Below, in pieces: positions 5,752-10,000 of a stretch of 10,000 bases of DNA; positions within the stretch are counted from its first letter, which is position 1; each line of letters begins with the position of its first letter. The position numbers and the translations under genes are program-made. The DNA comes from Magnetospirillum sp. (lineage in GTDB: Bacteria > Pseudomonadota > Alphaproteobacteria > Rhodospirillales > Magnetospirillaceae): the NCBI GenBank assembly GCA_020217035.1, contig JAIWOG010000237.1, forward strand, positions 1-10,000, read 5' to 3'. Below the pieces are notes generated by a model. That model did no database searches. It had not been told where the DNA came from and saw only the letters and a program-made list of their open reading frames with translations.

Positions 5752-7842
5752 TTGGACGGTGGCGACGCGATGATTGATCGGTCGGAACGGAAGGATAAGG
5801 CCAAGGTCCTGTCCAACCAGTACCGGTCCTTGTTCGAAAACGCCGTCGAGGGCATCTACCGCACCACGCCGTCGGGCCGTTACCTGAACGCCAACCAGGC
5901 ACTGGCCCGCATCTACGGCTATGACAATCCCAAGGCGCTGATCGCCGGGCTGACCGACATCGCCCACGGCCTTTACGTCCACCCCGAAGACCGCGACCGC
6001 TTCAAGCATCTGCTGGACCAGGACCAGGTGGTGCGCAACTTCGAGGCCCAGGTCTACCGCAAGTCGGGCGACATCATCTGGATTTCCGAGAACGCCCGGG
6101 TGGTGCGCGATGACGACGGCAGCGTCATCTGTTACGAGGGCACCGTCCAGGACATCACCGAACGCAAGCGGGCCGAGGAACGGCTGCGTCTGGCCGCCAC
6201 CGTCTATGAAAATGTCGGCGAGGCCATCATCGTCACCGATGCCGACAATGTGGTGACCGCCATCAACCCGGCCTTCTCGCGCATGACCGGCTTTTCCGTC
6301 GACCAAGTGGTGGGCATGGCGTCGCGATTCGTCGCCGACGAGATCAACGACCCCCAGTTGGTGACCGACGCCTGGGCCCATGCCCGTGGCGGCGACACCT
6401 GGCACGGCGAATTGTGGGGTCGCCGCGCCAACGGCGACGTCTTCCCGGCTTCGGTGGCGCTGACCGGGGTGCAGGGCGAGAACGGCGAGGTCAGAAGCTT
6501 CGTCATGGTCGCCTCCGACGTGACGCGCCGCAAGATGGACGAACAGCGCATCCGCTTCCATGCCCGCCACGACGCGCTGACCAAGCTGGCCAACCGCCAC
6601 ACGGTGATGGAGGCGCTGTCCGACGCCATCATCCGCGCCGAGCACGAAGGCAACCGTCTGGCCTTGCTGTTCTTGGACGTCAACCGCTTCAAGGACGTCA
6701 ACGACAGCTTCGGCCACGCCGCCGGTGACGAATTGCTGAAGCAGGTGGCGCGGCGGCTGAAGGGCTGCGTGCGTGCGTCCGACATCATCGGCCGGCTGGG
6801 CGGCGACGAATTCGTGGTGGCGCTTCCCTCCATCGCCGACGTCCAGGGCGCCATGGCCTGCGTCGAAAAGGTGCTGTACGCCTTTTCCGAGCCCTTCACC
6901 CTGCCCGAGCAGGACCTTTACGCCTCGACCTCCATCGGCGTGGCGCTGTATCCCGACCATGCCGATTGCGCCGAGACCCTGTTGTCGCACGCCGACGCCG
7001 CCATGTACCACGCCAAGGCCAGCGGCAACCCGTACCGGTTCTACGACAACGACATGGACCGCCAGGCGGCCGAGCGGGTCAACCTGGAAAACGACCTGCG
7101 CCACGCCTTGGCCAATGGCGATTTCCGCCTGCATTACCAGCCCAAGGTGGAAGGCATCTCGCGCCGGGTGGTGGCCGCCGAGGCGCTGATCCGCTGGACC
7201 CATCCGACGCGCGGCAATGTCAGCCCGGCGCTGTTCATCCCGGTGGCCGAACGCGCCGGCCTGATCGGCGCCATCGGCGATTGGGCGCTGAGCGAAGCCT
7301 GTCGGCAGATGCGCCTGTGGCTGGACCAGGGGGTGGAATTCGGCTGCGTCTCGGTCAACCTCAGCCCGGCGCAATTCCACGACGCCAGTCTGAAGCACAA
7401 GGTGGAACGGGCGCTGAAGCAGCACGACCTGCCGGCCTCGGTGCTGGAACTGGAAATCACCGAAACCATGATGGCCACCGAGGTCGACCGCGCCATCGCC
7501 ATTTTGGGCGAGCTGGGCCAGATGGGGGTGCGCCTGGCCATCGACGATTTCGGCACCGGCTATTCCAGCCTAGCTTACCTGAAGCTGTTCCCGGTCAACG
7601 TCTTGAAGATCGACCGGGCCTTCATCAAGGAACTGCCCGGCAATGCCAAGGACGGCGCCATCGTGTCGTCCATCGCCACCTTGGCCAACAATTTGGGCTT
7701 CGAGGTCATCGCCGAAGGCGTCGAAACCCCGGCCCAGGCCGGTTTCCTGCTGACCAAGGGCGTCACCCTGATGCAGGGCTTCCTCTACAGCCCCGCCGTG
7801 GCGCCGGACGACTTCGCCCGGTTGGTGCGGGACGGGGTTTAA
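5752..7842 (+). CDS. PAS-PAS-GGDEF-EAL bifunctional cyclic-di-GMP protein
   Basis: Soluble sensor/effector that makes and/or breaks c-di-GMP, 696 residues from TTG 5752 (ATG 5770 would remove six). PAS 1 spans about 21-140 (HPEDRDRF at 77-84, ending DITERKRAEERL) and PAS 2 about 146-262 (ending DVTRRKMDEQRIRFHARHD). The GGDEF domain is about 263-432 with DALTKLANR, the catalytic GGDEF at 350-354 and an inhibitory RASD site at 341-344, exactly five residues upstream. The EAL domain is about 445-690 with EAL at 477-479, VNLSPAQF, ELEITE (566-571), DDFGTGYSS (598-606), KIDR (619-622) and EGVE (655-658). Every catalytic motif I can check is intact, so both activities are possible. There is no signal peptide or membrane segment; sensing is through the PAS domains, whose ligand (flavin, haem or other) cannot be read here. 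A terminator separates it from the iron operon, so it is probably transcribed alone. Confidence 0.96.
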   Translation: MDGGDAMIDRSERKDKAKVLSNQYRSLFENAVEGIYRTTPSGRYLNANQALARIYGYDNPKALIAGLTDIAHGLYVHPEDRDRFKHLLDQDQVVRNFEAQVYRKSGDIIWISENARVVRDDDGSVICYEGTVQDITERKRAEERLRLAATVYENVGEAIIVTDADNVVTAINPAFSRMTGFSVDQVVGMASRFVADEINDPQLVTDAWAHARGGDTWHGELWGRRANGDVFPASVALTGVQGENGEVRSFVMVASDVTRRKMDEQRIRFHARHDALTKLANRHTVMEALSDAIIRAEHEGNRLALLFLDVNRFKDVNDSFGHAAGDELLKQVARRLKGCVRASDIIGRLGGDEFVVALPSIADVQGAMACVEKVLYAFSEPFTLPEQDLYASTSIGVALYPDHADCAETLLSHADAAMYHAKASGNPYRFYDNDMDRQAAERVNLENDLRHALANGDFRLHYQPKVEGISRRVVAAEALIRWTHPTRGNVSPALFIPVAERAGLIGAIGDWALSEACRQMRLWLDQGVEFGCVSVNLSPAQFHDASLKHKVERALKQHDLPASVLELEITETMMATEVDRAIAILGELGQMGVRLAIDDFGTGYSSLAYLKLFPVNVLKIDRAFIKELPGNAKDGAIVSSIATLANNLGFEVIAEGVETPAQAGFLLTKGVTLMQGFLYSPAVAPDDFARLVRDGV

Positions 7843-7860
7843 GGGGACGGTCTTCATCTG

Positions 7861-7890
7861 ACACGGATGGACACGGATAAACACGGATAT
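7861..7890. repeat. Three 10-bp tandem units, ACACGGAT plus two variable bases
   Basis: ACACGGATGG, ACACGGATAA and ACACGGATAT lie head to tail 18 bases after the stop of the PAS-GGDEF-EAL gene. The eight-base core is identical in all three. From memory, this kind of ATCCGTGT/ACACGGAT string is a dispersed intergenic repeat in many unrelated bacterial genomes, often near CACAGAG strings like those at 7990-8081. Confidence 0.75.
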
Positions 7891-7954
7891 CCGCCCGAAC
7901 CGTCACCGCCGGGCACGACCCACGACGGCCCGGTTCACCCCATACCCTATTGAT

Positions 7955-7978
7955 TTCGTCATGCCCGGACATGACGAA
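7955..7978. repeat. 24-bp palindrome with CATGCCCGG core (REP-like)
   Basis: TTCGTCATG and CATGACGAA form perfect 9-bp arms around CCCGGA. It resembles the short CGTCATGCCCGG palindromes scattered between genes in alphaproteobacteria. It lacks a T-run on either side, so it is not a typical terminator by itself. Confidence 0.7.
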
Positions 7979-7980
7979 GG

Positions 7981-8081
7981 AAAAACAGAAAACCACAGAG
8001 ACACAGAGGCACAGAGATGCCTTTCGTGGGGCAATCGGCCAGCCACCGCCCCCCCTCTGTGTCTCTGTGCCTCTGTGGTTT
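7981..8081 (-). terminator. Probable terminator of the TPR gene, formed by the CACAGAG inverted repeat
   Basis: Read on the minus strand, the stem begins at the stop codon of the TPR gene and is followed by TTTTCTGTTTTT (complement of 7981-7992). A long stem plus T-rich tail is what an intrinsic terminator needs, although the 38-base loop is larger than usual. On the plus strand no T-run follows, so it should favour the TPR transcript. Confidence 0.45.
7990..8081. repeat. Inverted repeat of CACAGAG units, 27-bp arms
   Basis: The left arm 7990-8016 pairs with the right arm 8055-8081: 25 Watson-Crick pairs, one G-T and one A-C mismatch, with a 38-base loop. Each arm is itself built from three CACAGAG words spaced 8-9 bases apart. 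The right arm provides the last two of the three positions of the TPR stop codon (8080-8082). From memory, the same words occur as dispersed repeats in many bacteria. Confidence 0.85.
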
Positions 8082-9993
8082 ATTCCTTGTTCACCGCCAA
8101 AGCCGCCACCGCCGCGATCAAATCATCCGGCACCGGTTGATCGTCGGTGCGGACAGTGCGGCCATGGGCACGCAGGTCGGCAAGCGCCCCCTCCTCCCAT
8201 TTTTCGCCATCCCCAACCACCTGCCACGCCCGCCCATAGGCCCCCATCACATCGTCACGCGACCGCCCGGCGAGATAGAGCGCGAAGGCATGATTGCACA
8301 GCAGCCAATCCGCGTGAGGAACACGTTCCAATGCCTGCTCGGTATCCGCCAGGAAGCTTTGCTCGTCACCGCCGAGGTAACGCTGCCAACCGCGATTCCC
8401 ATAGGCTTTAGCCACCAACTCACGCAGTGCCGGTTCCGATGCCGTCCCGAACCGCCGCACCACATCGTCGTAAACGGCAATTTCCTCCTCCGGGCGCTTC
8501 AGTTCCCCAAACCTTACCCCCTTGTCGACAAGGGATTTCGCCACCCACTCACGCAGTGCCGGTTCCGATGCCGTCCCGAACCGCCGCACCACATCGTCGT
8601 AAACAGCGATTTCCTCCTCCGGGCGCTTCAGTTCCCTCAACCTTACCCCCTTGTTGACAAGGGATTTCGCCACTGGCTCGCGCAGTGCCGGTTCCGATGC
8701 CGTCCCGAACCGCCGCACCACCTCGTCATAAACGGCGATGGCATCCTCCGAACACCCCAGCCCCCCCAAGCTGACCCCCTTGTTGAAAAGGGATTTCGCC
8801 ACCTGCTGGCGCAGTGCCAGTTCCGATGCCGTCCCGAACCGCCGCACCACCTCGTCATAAACGGCGATTTCCTCCTCCGGGCCCTTCAGTTGCCCCAACC
8901 TTACCCCCTTGTTGAAAAGGGATTTCGCCACCTGCTCACGCAGTGCCGGTTCCGATGCCGTCCCGAACCGCCGCACCACATCGTCGTAAACGGCAATGGC
9001 CTCCTCCGGACGCTTCAATTCCCCCAACCTTACCCCCTTGTTGACAAGGGATTTCGCCACCCGCTCACGCAGTGCCGGTTCCGATGCCGTCCCGAACCGC
9101 CGATCCACCTCGTCGTAAACGGCGATGGCATCCTCCGAACACCCCAGCCCCCCCAAGCTGACCCCCTTGTTGAAAAGGGATTTCGCCACCTGCTGGCGCA
9201 GTGCCGGTTCCGATGCCGTCCCGAACCGCCGCACCACCTCGTCGTAAACGGCGATTTCCTCCTCCAAGCGGTTCAGCTTCCCCAACGACACCCCTTTGTC
9301 CAAGAGACTCTTGGCAACGTCTTCTATGCTGGCATCGGGGCTTGTTGCGGCTTTGTCAAAATAGGTGACGGCGTCCTCGTATCTTTCGGAAGCATAGGCA
9401 TCGTAGGCGAGAACCCGCCAATCCTTTGCGGTCTTGCGATCTGCCGGCGTGTCCTTGATCTGATCGGCGGCCAGATTCAATGTCCGCTTGTCGGCCTCCG
9501 TCATTTTGGCGATGCTGTCGAGAGAACCGGAAACCACGGCGGACACCCGCTCCGTTTGCTTGCGGACATGGTCCTTGAAACCATCGAGCAGATCATCCAT
9601 GCGGCCCTTCAGACTGGCGGCCTCGTCTTCCAACGCCTTAATCTGTCCGCGCAGTTTCTGGCTATTATCATCGATCCAGCCTTTCGCCTCGGCCTTGGCT
9701 TTAGTGATGGCTTGCACATAGCCGACGAAGCTGATGGCGACCAGCAGCACGGTGACCAGCGTGCCAACAATGGCGATGACAATTCCGAACCCACCCAGAT
9801 AAACGCCAACATCGCCGACGCGGGCGATCAGGTCGTTGGTGCGGCTTTCCTGCAAAGTCAGTTTTTGCTGGGCTTGGTCCAGTTGCTGCTGGGTTTGCCC
9901 CAGACGGCCGGTCAGAAGATCGACCCGGTCCTGCAACGCCTTGATGTCGGCGGACAGCGCGTCCGTCGCGTTGCTGTTTTGCTCACCCGCCAT
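8080..9993 (-). CDS. Coiled-coil, single-TM protein with seven 43-residue TPR repeats
   Basis: Function unknown; 637 residues if ATG 9993 is the start. Only seven bases precede it (GGCAAGG) and no stop is seen there, so the true start could lie outside the window. Layout: Gln-rich coiled coil at about 14-58; hydrophobic segment 64-93, probably one membrane helix; second coiled coil about 95-150; a lone TPR-like helix pair about 191-225; seven tandem 43-residue repeats at 226-526 (consensus VAKSLxNKGVxLGxL, then EEIAVYDEVVRRFG and TASEPALRE); and a C-terminal helical domain 527-637 that starts as a decayed repeat (VAKAYGNRGW). No enzyme motif or signal peptide was found. TPR arrays bind proteins, so a membrane-anchored scaffold is the best inference; which side of the membrane the TPRs face is unclear, though more Lys follows the helix than precedes it, hinting at a cytoplasmic C-terminus. 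The array is unusually uniform at DNA level. Confidence 0.88.
   Translation of the reverse strand: MAGEQNSNATDALSADIKALQDRVDLLTGRLGQTQQQLDQAQQKLTLQESRTNDLIARVGDVGVYLGGFGIVIAIVGTLVTVLLVAISFVGYVQAITKAKAEAKGWIDDNSQKLRGQIKALEDEAASLKGRMDDLLDGFKDHVRKQTERVSAVVSGSLDSIAKMTEADKRTLNLAADQIKDTPADRKTAKDWRVLAYDAYASERYEDAVTYFDKAATSPDASIEDVAKSLLDKGVSLGKLNRLEEEIAVYDEVVRRFGTASEPALRQQVAKSLFNKGVSLGGLGCSEDAIAVYDEVDRRFGTASEPALRERVAKSLVNKGVRLGELKRPEEAIAVYDDVVRRFGTASEPALREQVAKSLFNKGVRLGQLKGPEEEIAVYDEVVRRFGTASELALRQQVAKSLFNKGVSLGGLGCSEDAIAVYDEVVRRFGTASEPALREPVAKSLVNKGVRLRELKRPEEEIAVYDDVVRRFGTASEPALREWVAKSLVDKGVRFGELKRPEEEIAVYDDVVRRFGTASEPALRELVAKAYGNRGWQRYLGGDEQSFLADTEQALERVPHADWLLCNHAFALYLAGRSRDDVMGAYGRAWQVVGDGEKWEEGALADLRAHGRTVRTDDQPVPDDLIAAVAALAVNKE
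8416..9318 (-). repeat. Seven tandem 129-bp repeats inside the TPR gene
   Basis: The word CGCAGTGCC recurs at 8423, 8552, 8681, 8810, 8939, 9068 and 9197, an exact 129-bp step, so seven units (43 codons each) fill the span with no slippage. In coding order they are 9318-9190, 9189-9061, 9060-8932, 8931-8803, 8802-8674, 8673-8545 and 8544-8416. Units two and five differ at only 6 of 129 bases by direct comparison. The first unit is the most diverged, as expected for an array that grows from its interior. Confidence 0.92.
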
Positions 9994-10000
9994 CCTTGCC

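Noticed and set aside
4645..7425. A 926-codon open frame on the minus strand.
   Set aside because: It is antisense to the binding protein and the PAS-GGDEF-EAL gene, crosses a terminator, and has no recognisable motif; both opposite-strand genes are certain.
7950..8411. Plus-strand open frame of 153 codons across the repeat island (TTETQRHRD-like translation).
   Set aside because: Its start is translated from the CACAGAG repeat and the rest is antisense to the TPR gene. Such peptides are common false predictions from this repeat.
8416..9318. Regular repeats considered as a CRISPR array.
   Set aside because: Units are 129 bp with no unique spacers and translate in one continuous frame into TPR repeats.

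Overview
The window is about 10 kb of GC-rich DNA and reads as an alphaproteobacterial chromosome, most likely Rhodospirillales and of the Magnetospirillum type. That placement is inferred from protein character, GC-rich codon use and the REP-like repeats; no rRNA or other decisive marker is present.

Layout. (1) Positions 1-1654, minus strand: the 5' part of purL (cut by the window edge) and complete purQ, two subunits of FGAM synthase in purine synthesis, joined by a 4-base GTGA overlap. purS is not next to purQ. (2) Positions 1655-1808: a divergent intergenic region with a good candidate promoter and a 15-bp dyad operator, reading into (3) positions 1809-5601, plus strand: a three-gene Fe(III)-type ABC importer. 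The order is two-domain permease (FbpB type), ATPase (FbpC type, stop/start overlap), then periplasmic binding protein (FbpA/FutA type). The binding protein follows a 74-bp gap holding a second copy of the same 15-bp motif (12 of 15 bases identical). A strong hairpin with a GAAA loop and T-run closes the operon. (4) Positions 5752-7842, plus strand: a soluble PAS-PAS-GGDEF-EAL protein with cyclase, inhibitory-site and phosphodiesterase motifs all intact. (5) Positions 7843-8079: a 237-bp repeat island between convergent genes, with three 10-bp ACACGGAT units, a 24-bp palindrome and a 27-bp-armed inverted repeat of CACAGAG units. (6) Positions 8080-9993, minus strand: a coiled-coil/one-TM/TPR protein whose core is seven copies of an exact 129-bp (43-residue) repeat, showing signs of recent internal duplication.

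Functionally, the importer binds iron in the periplasm (FbpA type), passes it through FbpB and is powered by FbpC. The paired operator-like sites suggest control by a Fur-family metal regulator. The c-di-GMP protein is separated from the importer by a terminator, so a functional link is only a possibility. The window is mostly ordinary housekeeping and signalling DNA. The parts that deserve a second look are the shared operator motif, the repeat island and the homogenised TPR array. I see no clear sign of a wholly new multi-gene system. No gene-free stretch exceeds 300 bases.
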